A stretch of 64,000 nucleotides of DNA from assembly GCA_030760725.1 (NCBI GenBank), contig JASWHV010000013.1:33700699-33764698 (forward strand), given 5' to 3'. Positions 47,505 to 56,609 of the stretch are shown piece by piece. The stretch's first letter is position 1. Each line of letters starts with the position of its first letter. Below the pieces are notes generated by a model, which did no database searches, had not been told where the DNA came from, and worked only from the letters and a program-made list of their open reading frames with translations. The DNA comes from Neostapfia colusana. Its lineage: Eukaryota; Streptophyta; Magnoliopsida; Poales; Poaceae. The position numbers and the translations under genes are program-made.

Positions 47505-50500
47505 ATGACGCGTACTCGTGCCAACCCCGATGTTGGAGGTACTAGCCAAGGGGGAGAGACCTCCCAACCACCTCCCGAGGACTCCTCGGGACAGCAGCAG
47601 CAACAGCAACAGCAAACACCGCCACCGCCACTGCCAACGGTTACATTGGCCGACATTGTCGCGGCAATGGCGGGTTCACATCAGCAGCATACAGAGCTGC
47701 TGCAAACGTTAATTGCGAATACGTCTCGCCCAGAGAGACGTCAAGATCGTGAGGAGCGCCAACAGAGCTCCTACTCTGACTTCCTGGCGACTCATCCCCC
47801 TGTATTCTCAAGGGCGGATGAACCACTTGACGCGGACAACTGGCTCCGCGCCATAGAGATGAAGTTCGGGCTGCTCCAAATCAGCGAGCAGCGCAAGACT
47901 CAGTTCGCGGTCCAGCAGCTCCAAGGATCCGCGAGCGCGTGGTGGGCCAACTTTTGTGCTTCACAACCCACCGACCGAGTGATGACCTGGGCGGAGTTCC
48001 GGACGGCCTTCCGGGCCTATCATATACCGCCCGGTTTGATGAAGAGGAAGACGCAGGAATTCCTACACCTGCAACAAGGGAGCCGGAACGCGCTGGAGTA
48101 CTCCAGAGCGTTCAACGATCTCGCACTCTACGCGTCGTATCACGCAGATACGGACGAGAAGCGGCGGGACCACTTTTACCAGGGGCTTAACCCGCTCCTG
48201 AAGGACAAGCTGGCGATGTTCAATCGCGGCAGCCTCAACGACATAATTGATGCTGCGATTGTTCAGGAAGACTCCGGCAAGGAGTTGGCGGCGGCAGAGC
48301 GAAAGCGAAGCGCGCCGCAGAGCAGCGGAGAAGGAGGCGGTCCTTCTCAGAAGTTTCGGATGGTGAATCGCCCACCATCAGGTCCGCGCTGGCAGCCACC
48401 ACAGCGGTCGATGCCGTTCCGCGGTCGGCCGTATTCTTCACCGGCATTCCGGCCGGCACTGCCAGCACCACCGCAACAACAACAGCAGCAGCGGGCGATG
48501 CCGCGTGCGTTTGCACCTCCGCAACGCATGCCGGGCTTTCGTCCACCAAGTACTCCACCAGCAGCGGCCACATGTTACAAGTGTGGTCGTCCAGGACACT
48601 TCGCGAGCAGTTGCCCGGAGAGGCAAGGCGGCGGAGTGGTACCACAGTTTCCGGGGAGGAATCAACCCCGGAACCCTACTAATGCGCGGCGGGCAAACCC
48701 TAGGCCCGGTACTGTCCACCAGCTTGCCATTGAGGACGTGCCGGAGGGCGAGCCAATCCTTGCGGGTATGTTCCAACTCCACCAGCATCCCGCTATAGTA
48801 CTATTTGATTCAGGCGCCACGCATAATTTTATTAGCCAAGCTTTCATTGCTAAACACAGCTTGCCAATACTACCCACCGATAGTCCATATTTAATTTGTT
48901 CACCGGGTGGGAAGATTTCAGCAAGCGTAATGGTCTCCAAAGCACCATTATGCTTAGCGGGTAGAGTGTACCCCACGTCTCTCATTATCTTAGAGGGACA
49001 GAAGGTCGATGTCATCCTAGGGATGTCGTGGTTAAACCGCCACGGCGCTGTTTTAGACACCGTCCTCCGAGTCGTGCACTTAAACTCAGGAGTGCACGGT
49101 TCTCACTCATTATTTCTGGACAGTCCAGAAATAAAACTTCCAAGTGTCTATCAAGCCACAACCATCAGATTGGAAGACATTCCAGTGGTCCGAGAATTCC
49201 CTGATGTATTCCCGGATGATTTGCCGGGGATGCCACCCGATAGAGAGGTGGAGTTCAAGATTGAACTTGCACCGGGAACCATGCCAATATCCCGAAGGCC
49301 GTACAAGATGGCGCCCAAGGAGTTGGCTGAACTGAAGACTCAGCTCACGGACCTTCTGGAGAAGGGTTTTATTAGGCCGAGCTCCTCACCATGGGGCTGT
49401 TCGGCATTATTTGTCAAAAAGAAGGATGAAACGTTGCGGCTTTGCGTGGACTACCGTCCATTAAATGCCGTAACCATCAAGAACAAGTACCCGTTGCCAC
49501 GGATCGACATGTTGTTTGATCAGTTGGTCGAAGCAAAGGTCTTTTCCAAGATGGATTTAAGATCCGGGTACCATCAGATTAAGATCAGGGCTGAGGACAT
49601 TCCAAATACAGCTTTTTCGACAAGGTACGGACTTTATGAGTACCTGGTCATGTCCTTCGGCCTCACCAATGCTCCAGCTCACTTCATGTACTTAATGAAC
49701 TCGGTGTTCATGCCGGAGCTGGACAAGTTTGTCGTGGTCTTCATCGACGACATCCTGGTATATTCCAAGTCGGAGGAAGATCACAAGAAACATCTGCGTA
49801 TAGTCTTGCAACGGCTGCGGGATCACAAGTTATACGCAAAGTTCAGCAAATGCGAATTTTGGATATCGCAAGTGCCTTTCCTCGGGCATATCATCTCGGC
49901 GGAGGGTATCGCTGTGGACCCGAGCAAAATCACGCAAGTGCTGAATTGGAAATCCCCGAGAACTGTTCATGAGGTACGGAGTTTCCTCGGACTCGCGGGA
50001 TATTATCGGAGGTTCATTCCGAACTTCTCGAAGATTGCCAGGCCAATGACAGAGCTGCTGAAGAAGGCTACCAAATATGTTTGGAGTCCAGCATGTGAAG
50101 CAGCATTCAAGGCTTTAGTCAAGCACCTAACATCAGCACCGGTTTTGGCGCAGCCAGACACAACAAAACCGTTCGATGTGTACTGCGATGCATCCGGCAT
50201 TGGGCTCGGATGTGTGCTGATGCAAGACCGAAGAGTGGTCGCGTATGGATCACGGCAGCTTAGGAACCATGAGCAAAATTATCCCACTCACGACTTGGAG
50301 CTCGCTGCCGTGGTACTTGCACTGAAGATGTGGAGGCACTACCTACTCGGTAACCTCGTACATTTATATACCGACCACAAAAGCCTCAAGTACATATTCA
50401 CTCAGAAGGAGCTGAACATGAGGCAACGAAGATGGTTAGAACTGATAAAGGATTATGAGATAGAGATCCATTATCATCCGGGCAAGGCAAACGTTGTGGC

Positions 50501-52061
50501 AGATGCGCTGAGCCGCAAGTCACACGTCAATAATCTGACCATCACACCGTTGGAAGAGAGCGAACCACCACTACATGTGATTCCACACGGAGCTCTCTAC
50601 AACCTAGCTTTGATCCCCACCATCCGTGAAGAGATAGCGGCAGCCCAGAAGAATGACAAGGGCATGTCACATTTGCGGAGACGTGTAGACAGTGGGGAGT
50701 TGAAATGTTTCCGGAAGGACGGAGACGGCGTCCTATGGTTCAAGGACCGGATCGTCGTACCCCGAAACCCGGAGTTAAGGAAGAAAATCTTTGATGAGGC
50801 TCACTTATCAAAATTTTCTATTCACCCCGGCAGCAACAAGATGTATCAAGAACTCAGAAGCAAGTTTTGGTGGACACGGATGAAGCGAGAGACTGCAAAA
50901 TACGTGTCCGAGTGTGATACATGTCGACGGGTGAAGGCAGACCACATGCGGAAACCGGGACTGCTGCAACCACTGGGCATTCCTGCCTGGAAGTGGGAGG
51001 ACGTGAGCATGGATTTCGTCGTCGGTTTACCCACCACCTTACAGAAACATGATTCTGTGTGGGTGATCGTCGATCGGCTCACCAAAGTTGCCCATTTCAT
51101 CCCGGTCAACACCAACTACAACGCCAAGAAGTACGCTGAACTGTACATCTCACGGATCCTATGCTTATACGGCGTACCCCGTACTATCGTATCGGACCGG
51201 GGCACTTTATTTGTGTCCCGTTTTTGGGAGCAGCTCCACGCTGCCTTGGGGACGAAGCTGATCCGTAGTTCAGCCTACCACCCGCAGACGGATGGGCAAA
51301 CGGAGCGGGTAAATCAAATCCTAGAAGACATGCTACGAGCTTGCGCTATCGACCACGGCAAGAATTGGGATGATCACTTGCCATTAGCCGAGTTCTCGTA
51401 CAACAATGGGTACCAAGCCAGCATCAAGATGGCGCCCTACGAGGCGCTATACGGCAGGAAATGCCGCACACCACTGAACTGGTGTGAATCTGGCGAGAGG
51501 GTTACCTTCGGGATTGATCTTGTCAACAACGCGGAAGAAAAGGTTCGATTAATTCAAGCGAACCTAAAAGCCGCTCAATCCCGACAGAAACAGTATGCGG
51601 ACCGGAGGAGGCGCCCATTACAATTCGAAGTTGGAGATCACGTATACCTACGAGTGTCTCCAATGAAGGGCGTAAACAGATTTGGGGTGAGAAGAAAGTT
51701 AGCACCCCGATTCATCGGTCCATTCCAGATTACCGAAAGATGTGGATCGGTGGCATACCGGCTAAGATTACCAGAAGCACTTTCCGGTGTGCACGACGTC
51801 TTTCACATTTCCCAGCTGAGGAAGTGTCTCAAGCTATCAACTACCGTTCAGCTGGAAGACATTGAAGAACTGCAACCGGATCTCACCTATCGGGAGGAAC
51901 CGGTGCAGATTATTGATGAAAAGGCCCGAACCACACGCAACCGTACGTTGTGGTTCTACAAGGTTCTGTGGAGTAATCACTCCATGGATGAAGCGACATG
52001 GGAGAGCGAAGAATTTCTTCGCACTAACTACCCCGACTTTCTCACGTCGCATATCCGGTAA
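47505..52061 (+). CDS. gag-pol: B gag-pol polyprotein with chromodomain (1518 aa), intact
   Basis: A single uninterrupted frame from MTRTRANPD. Order and approximate residues: polyGln/Pro linker (30-45), gag capsid core (about 95-265), CCHC knuckle CYKCGRPGHFASSC (357-370), protease with LFDSGATH (Asp 435), RT with FIDDI (Asp 748 and 749), RNase H (YCDASG, Asp 895; Asp 957 in TDHKS), integrase with HHCC (CDTCRRV) and a D-D-35-E triad at Asp 1170 (MDFVVGLP), Asp 1231 (VSDRG) and Glu 1267 (QTERVNQ), then the GPF region and a chromodomain (about 1462-1510, YREEPVQIID to ATWESEEFL). Gag and pol share one frame, as usual in chromoviruses. All catalytic residues are present, so the protein looks functional. 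The chromodomain is expected to guide integration into heterochromatin. Confidence 0.95.
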   Translation: MTRTRANPDVGGTSQGGETSQPPPEDSSGQQQQQQQQTPPPPLPTVTLADIVAAMAGSHQQHTELLQTLIANTSRPERRQDREERQQSSYSDFLATHPPVFSRADEPLDADNWLRAIEMKFGLLQISEQRKTQFAVQQLQGSASAWWANFCASQPTDRVMTWAEFRTAFRAYHIPPGLMKRKTQEFLHLQQGSRNALEYSRAFNDLALYASYHADTDEKRRDHFYQGLNPLLKDKLAMFNRGSLNDIIDAAIVQEDSGKELAAAERKRSAPQSSGEGGGPSQKFRMVNRPPSGPRWQPPQRSMPFRGRPYSSPAFRPALPAPPQQQQQQRAMPRAFAPPQRMPGFRPPSTPPAAATCYKCGRPGHFASSCPERQGGGVVPQFPGRNQPRNPTNARRANPRPGTVHQLAIEDVPEGEPILAGMFQLHQHPAIVLFDSGATHNFISQAFIAKHSLPILPTDSPYLICSPGGKISASVMVSKAPLCLAGRVYPTSLIILEGQKVDVILGMSWLNRHGAVLDTVLRVVHLNSGVHGSHSLFLDSPEIKLPSVYQATTIRLEDIPVVREFPDVFPDDLPGMPPDREVEFKIELAPGTMPISRRPYKMAPKELAELKTQLTDLLEKGFIRPSSSPWGCSALFVKKKDETLRLCVDYRPLNAVTIKNKYPLPRIDMLFDQLVEAKVFSKMDLRSGYHQIKIRAEDIPNTAFSTRYGLYEYLVMSFGLTNAPAHFMYLMNSVFMPELDKFVVVFIDDILVYSKSEEDHKKHLRIVLQRLRDHKLYAKFSKCEFWISQVPFLGHIISAEGIAVDPSKITQVLNWKSPRTVHEVRSFLGLAGYYRRFIPNFSKIARPMTELLKKATKYVWSPACEAAFKALVKHLTSAPVLAQPDTTKPFDVYCDASGIGLGCVLMQDRRVVAYGSRQLRNHEQNYPTHDLELAAVVLALKMWRHYLLGNLVHLYTDHKSLKYIFTQKELNMRQRRWLELIKDYEIEIHYHPGKANVVADALSRKSHVNNLTITPLEESEPPLHVIPHGALYNLALIPTIREEIAAAQKNDKGMSHLRRRVDSGELKCFRKDGDGVLWFKDRIVVPRNPELRKKIFDEAHLSKFSIHPGSNKMYQELRSKFWWTRMKRETAKYVSECDTCRRVKADHMRKPGLLQPLGIPAWKWEDVSMDFVVGLPTTLQKHDSVWVIVDRLTKVAHFIPVNTNYNAKKYAELYISRILCLYGVPRTIVSDRGTLFVSRFWEQLHAALGTKLIRSSAYHPQTDGQTERVNQILEDMLRACAIDHGKNWDDHLPLAEFSYNNGYQASIKMAPYEALYGRKCRTPLNWCESGERVTFGIDLVNNAEEKVRLIQANLKAAQSRQKQYADRRRRPLQFEVGDHVYLRVSPMKGVNRFGVRRKLAPRFIGPFQITERCGSVAYRLRLPEALSGVHDVFHISQLRKCLKLSTTVQLEDIEELQPDLTYREEPVQIIDEKARTTRNRTLWFYKVLWSNHSMDEATWESEEFLRTNYPDFLTSHIR

Positions 52062-52097
52062 TTTTTCCACCGTCCTCTCTCTCATTTTCACCTTATA

Positions 52098-52131
52098 ATC
52101 TCGGGACGAGATTCTTTTAAGGGGGGAGGAA
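52098..52131 (+). promoter_or_regulatory. Palindrome and polypurine tract before B 3' LTR
   Basis: ATCTCGGGACGAGAT (52098-52112) is a perfect 6-bp inverted repeat with a 3-base loop. It is followed by TTCTTTTAAGGGGGGAGGA, the plus-strand priming tract, ending at the 3' LTR start (52132). D has the same palindrome and tract at 56576-56609. The stretch 52062-52097 between the stop codon and this site is short noncoding sequence. Confidence 0.8.
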
Positions 52132-55100
52132 TGTAAGGGCCTCAGTTTTTGACACCCATTTGCAGTGTTCATCCCCACACCACACACCTCATTTGAGGAA
52201 AAATGATGAACACAAATAAAGAGCAAGTAACAATTATCAACATGCTCATTAGGGAACAAACTCACACATTGCAAAAGTGGTACTTCCCACATGTGATATA
52301 GATGGGCTGGACATATGAAAACTCCTACACTTTGCCAAGGATGTCCATGCCAAGTTTCACCCAAATTCAAAACATTTTTGAGGTCATCTTGGGTGTAGAT
52401 AGGAAAGGGGCAGTTTGAAAACATATTCAAATTCAAACTGTTTTCACCCACTGAATTTAAAAGTGGAAGGCATATTCTTGCTCAGCACATTTTTGTGAGC
52501 TCACACACCAATTTTCACTCCATTTGGAGTTGATCTTGACATGAGCTAAGGGGGAGAAATTCAAACTTTATTTGAATTTCAAACTGCACTTGTGCTGAAA
52601 TTCATTCAAACCAAACCTCATTTGAACTTTGATCAATTCAAATGGTTCTTGGGTGAATAATTTGAGTTGCCAAGGGTAGAATAGGGTTCACTGTTTACCA
52701 CAGCTGTTAGGAATAAATTTCAGAGGTTAAAAGAGGAGTGGGACCCACATGTCAGCCTCAGCCTCAAAGCAAACCGACTGAACCACAGTTCAGTCGGTTC
52801 CCGGCTGTTGTGCGCGCGCGCCACCGAAGGGGCCGGCCGGCGCCAGCTCCTGCTGCGTGCCCCAAGCCGGAGGCCAGCCGGCCGAGCTATTTATTCCCTC
52901 CCCGGCGTGCCTCAGTCACCATTTCCCCGAGCTACCGACGTGCGCGACTGCTTTTCCCACTGCCATCGCCGCCGCTCGAGTTCCTGCTTGATCAAGCCGA
53001 TCGCAGCTCCCTCTTTCCATTCCAAGGTCCCAGCAAGGTACTAGCAACCATCCTCCATCCTTCCCATTGATAGAAATCGATTGAAACCGAGTGATATCGG
53101 CTGTGCCGAAAGATCAAACTCGGAACTGGAAACCGCCGCACCTCGGGCTCTCGTGGACAGCCCAACCTGGGCGTTGTCACGCCCGAGCCAAGGCACCCTT
53201 GGACGCGCAAGTGATCGGTGCTGCTCATCCCCGAGCCACAGCTCGAGTGGTTGCTCACCGGCGGCGAATTTCCACTTTTCCCCTTTCTGTGTGCAGAACG
53301 ACCCTCGGGTACGATTCTGTTTAATTCGTGCTCTAGAAAGGATTAGAGGGCCTCAGGCCACTCCCACACGAACTAGACACGGTGACGCACAAGTTGCCTT
53401 CACAACTCTGGGCCGGAGAACTTCTGTGCCCGGCGTAATTCAAGGTCTACTAATGGCGGAACGCACGGGGGGTATCGGGCGCACGGTGAGGACCTATTTC
53501 GGGCCTTCCCCGAGCTGCCCCGAGTTCATGTCGACCTTCTCTGAGGTCCACTGATGCTCCCCGACCGGTTTCCCAAGTAGCTGAGGCACTAGGAGCATCA
53601 GCCGACATGGCCGAAGTCGTTCCGATATGGCGGCTCGTCGCCGACCATGCTCCGGCCGTTGTCATGAGCAGCTGACCCTCGGATCATGTTCCCCAAGTAA
53701 AAGTAGGCAGGGGCGGCCAGAATCAAGAAGTTTGAAGCTGTACAGCAGCCGGCGGCGAGCTCTCCGGCGAGGTCCCTCGGCGGCGGAGCGCGGGTGTCGC
53801 GAGGTTGAAGAAGGGGGTGGACCCCAGCTGTCAGCGGCCGATATTTTGAATCGGGATCCGGCTGCGGCCGGGATCGGGTGTGCTGGCGCGCAAAAGCCTT
53901 GTGGGCCGCGGTGTGCTGTCGCTTCGGCGTGCGACGCGTGTCTCCTGGGCCCACGCGCGAGTTTAAACTTTTCCCCGATTTTCAGATTTCCTTCAAACTT
54001 CAAATCCTTATAACTTTGGCTAGAAAGCTCCAAATTGAGTGAACCAAATTTTGCTGGATTCAGCTCTTTGAGTACTTTCCAGAAAATCAAGTGTCACTTC
54101 ATGAGATTCCTTAATTCTCCAGAATTAATTCCTTAAAGTTTAAACTGTTAGGAATTTTAACTGGAGAATCATTTGGAGGAAAATCCTGAAATTTTGCTGA
54201 GATGTTCACCAAAATATCCTTGAACTACCATAAAAATTTCAGATCCATTTGAGCTCATTTAGTCCACCTAATGGTGTGATTAGTAAAACTGTTCCAGAGA
54301 AAATAGAAAATGTTCAGAAACATTTTTCAGAATTTTCTCTGAAATTGTTTAGCTCATATCTTTAGTTAGAGACTTCCAAATTAAGTGAGACCAATTCCAT
54401 TAGAACCCTCTGAAAATCTAGTTTTCAGAAAGTCATAGTTTGTTTCATGAAAATACCTAGAACACCCTAAAAGCCTTTAATTAAGGTCAAGGACATAATT
54501 ATTTGTGGAGGGCTCAAATGAGCTTTGCTGCAACTAAAACTTGACCAAGTCTCTGTTTAGGTTGTAACCAAGCCACAGTAAAAGTTTCACAGTCATTAGG
54601 TCTATCTAGTAAAGGTTATAGACTTCACAACTTCAAAGTTAATACAAAAGCATTTAATTAATACATACATTGTTCTTATCATGTAGTCGCTAAGGTCGAG
54701 GAGGAACCCGAAGTCCTAGACTTCGTTACTCCGGAGGAACAGCTAGCCTACGACCAAGAGCAGCAAGGCAAGCCCCGGTTTGCATTAACCATTTTAGAAA
54801 TTTTTATTGTTTTGAGCACATACTTGTTTTCTTTATGTTGTGCATCAGAGTCTTGTTTGGAAACCCCACTGCATAGCCAAGAAAACCATGGGTTGGGGTT
54901 TAGGATTGCAAACCCCGTTAGCCACTGCATTGCTAGGATAGAGTAGGATTCGGTACAAGTCGAGTAGTTGGAACTACTCGCGAGAATAGGCTAGAGGCAC
55001 ATTGCTCGGGTAGAGATAGCACATGATACACATGGCAAGAAAATGAGACCGAGCGGAGAGTAAGGGCAGCAGGACTTTGGGGCCTGTGTGCTGTAGCTCC

Positions 55101-56178
55101 GCTTGTGTCGATTGAGGACCGAGCCGTGTGCGGGCCTGTTGAACAAGCTAGAACAGTACCGAAGACCTACCGGCTATATGGGAACCGGGAAACTGATGTA
55201 ACTCGGGTAGCTGGGTATTGAGGCATTGCCCGTCGTTCAGAGGGTAGGTTGAGAGCTCGAGGTGTAAATCAGCTGGCGGCACAGAGATGCGCGTGCAGGG
55301 ACCTCTTGCTCGGGACGATGGGACCGGTTCAATATTTGGCTAACGGGTGAAAGGTAGTCGCGTACGGCGTCCGTGATGGTTGTTGTAGGCAACATCGAGT
55401 ACGGGCGTACGTGACGGGTTGTTCGGGTAACCCTGCAGGTGTAAATCGATTATAATCGCCGTCCCTCGCGGTCAGTGAGTACCACTTGTTAACTGTACCG
55501 TGACGTAGAAAGAACAGGCTAGTTACATGTTAAAATGTTGCTGATTGAAAGCTGGACATTGATTGTTAATGATATGCTGTAGCTTAGTGCTAACTAAAGT
55601 TCTTTTCAACTTTGGGCAAAGTACATGAGAGAAATGCGTTTCTTGTTTGATTGCGGCTCTCTCATGTGCCTTAGCATAAAGTTCTCCACAACCTGCTGCT
55701 AAAACTTGAAAGTAAGGTTCTACTAATTAGGCGAGTCCTTGCAAATGATTTTTACCTCATGCAACCCATCACCCTCATGTAGAAGTTTCATGTTTAGGTG
55801 AGACGGGTCAGACTTGCTGAGCCTTCGTGCTCACTGCTTGTGTTTGAAGCTTTTGCAGGGTTCTATGAGGAAGGGACTCCCGAAGAGGAGACGGAACCCC
55901 AGGAGGGGAACCCCGTCGAGTGGGAGTCGTGCACGCCGCAGAGTTAGTGTGCGAGTGTGCTAGCAAGGACACGTTCGAGGGCTGAACGTGCACTTGATGC
56001 TTAGTCTACGCCCGCGAGTGTGGACTAAACTTATTTTGATGTAAACATGTTAATAAACTTGTTTATGTAATAAAGCTTCCGCTTCCGCTTTGTACCTTTG
56101 ACGTGTGTTATACGGTGTTGTGCAACGCAGCACCCCTCAGCGTGATCCTGGCTCGACAGGACCAGTGGGGTCGTGTCA
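52132..56178 (+). repeat. B 3' LTR (4047 bp)
   Basis: Nearly identical to 40742-44787, with one substitution and one extra T seen by eye. It ends GGGGTCGTGTCA, followed by the duplicated GTTGT. All the open frames of the 5' LTR reappear here. Confidence 0.95.
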
Positions 56179-56207
56179 GTTGTTCTTCGGAGAAACCGGG
56201 TGTGACA
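56179..56207 (+). repeat. E solo LTR, last 29 bp
   Basis: The second GTTGT copy and the end of E (AACCGGGTGTGACA), which matches the end of the Gy1 LTR. It is followed by the second GCTAT copy. Confidence 0.88.
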
Positions 56208-56543
56208 GCTATCACCGAGAAGTGTGGGCCAGCGGCGTATCGATTGGAGTTACCGGCATCCCTTGCTGGTGTCCATGATGTTTTCCATGTTTCGCAACTG
56301 CGAAAATGTTTGAAGCATACAGCTGCTGTTCCTACCAAAGACATCGGCGAGCTGAAACCGGATTTAACATATGATGAGTATCCGGTGGCCATTTTTGATG
56401 AAAATGCCAGGATCACGCATAGCATAACGTTGTGGTTCTACAAAATACTCTGGAGCAACCACACCGCCGAAGAAGCGACGTGGGAGAGCGAGGAGTTCCT
56501 TCGCTCAAATTACCCGGAGTTCATGGCTTCTCAACACGGGTAA
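56208..56543 (+). pseudogene. D pol C-terminus with chromodomain
   Basis: After the duplicated GCTAT the D pol frame resumes with EKCGPAAYRLELP, the GVHDVFHVSQLRKCL region and a chromodomain (YDEYPVAIFDE to ATWESEEFLRSNYP), ending with TAA at 56541-56543. It is closely similar to the B C-terminus. An apparent upstream extension (from 56103) is merely LTR B and E sequence. Confidence 0.88.
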
Positions 56544-56575
56544 GTCCCTATTACATTGCTATCTCTTCTTTTGTA

Positions 56576-56609
56576 ATCTCGGGACGAGATTCTTTTAAGG
56601 GGGGATGGA
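56576..56609 (+). promoter_or_regulatory. Palindrome and polypurine tract before D 3' LTR
   Basis: ATCTCGGGACGAGAT (56576-56590) followed by TTCTTTTAAGGGGGGATGGA. It has the same arrangement as in B, although the LTRs of the two families differ, so the motif is under constraint. Confidence 0.8.

Larger units (their letters stand above)
40742..56178 (+). mobile_element. B: complete, apparently intact, very young chromovirus
   Basis: B is 15,437 bp with perfect duplication GTTGT (40737-40741, 56179-56183). It has 5' LTR 40742-44787, primer-binding site, leader, extra ORF 46288-47232, gag-pol 47505-52061, polypurine tract and 3' LTR 52132-56178. Reading the two LTRs side by side, I found one substitution (C/A near 44093/55484) and one 1-base length difference (T run near 42930/54322). 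At a rate of 1.3e-8 per site per year this is on the order of 10,000 years. Nothing visible prevents it from being autonomous. Its family is shared with A; clade Tekay/Del is inferred from the chromodomain and very long LTRs. Confidence 0.95.
33258..56207 (+). mobile_element. E: solo LTR related to Gy1, split by F and B
   Basis: E begins TGTAACACCCC at 33258 and ends GGGTGTGACA at 56207, with the exact duplication GCTAT on both sides (33253-33257, 56208-56212). Removing F and B leaves about 3.4 kb made of 33258-33589, 37686-40741 and 56184-56207. That remainder has no primer-binding site, no polypurine tract and no coding interior, so it is a solo LTR. It resembles the Gy1 LTR in its last kilobase, including a shared CCGGGTGT end. 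Confidence 0.9.

Noticed and set aside
56103..56212. Upstream extension of the D chromodomain frame into LTR B and E
   Set aside because: The frame crosses the B and E insertion boundaries, so it is a chance fusion and not a real protein.
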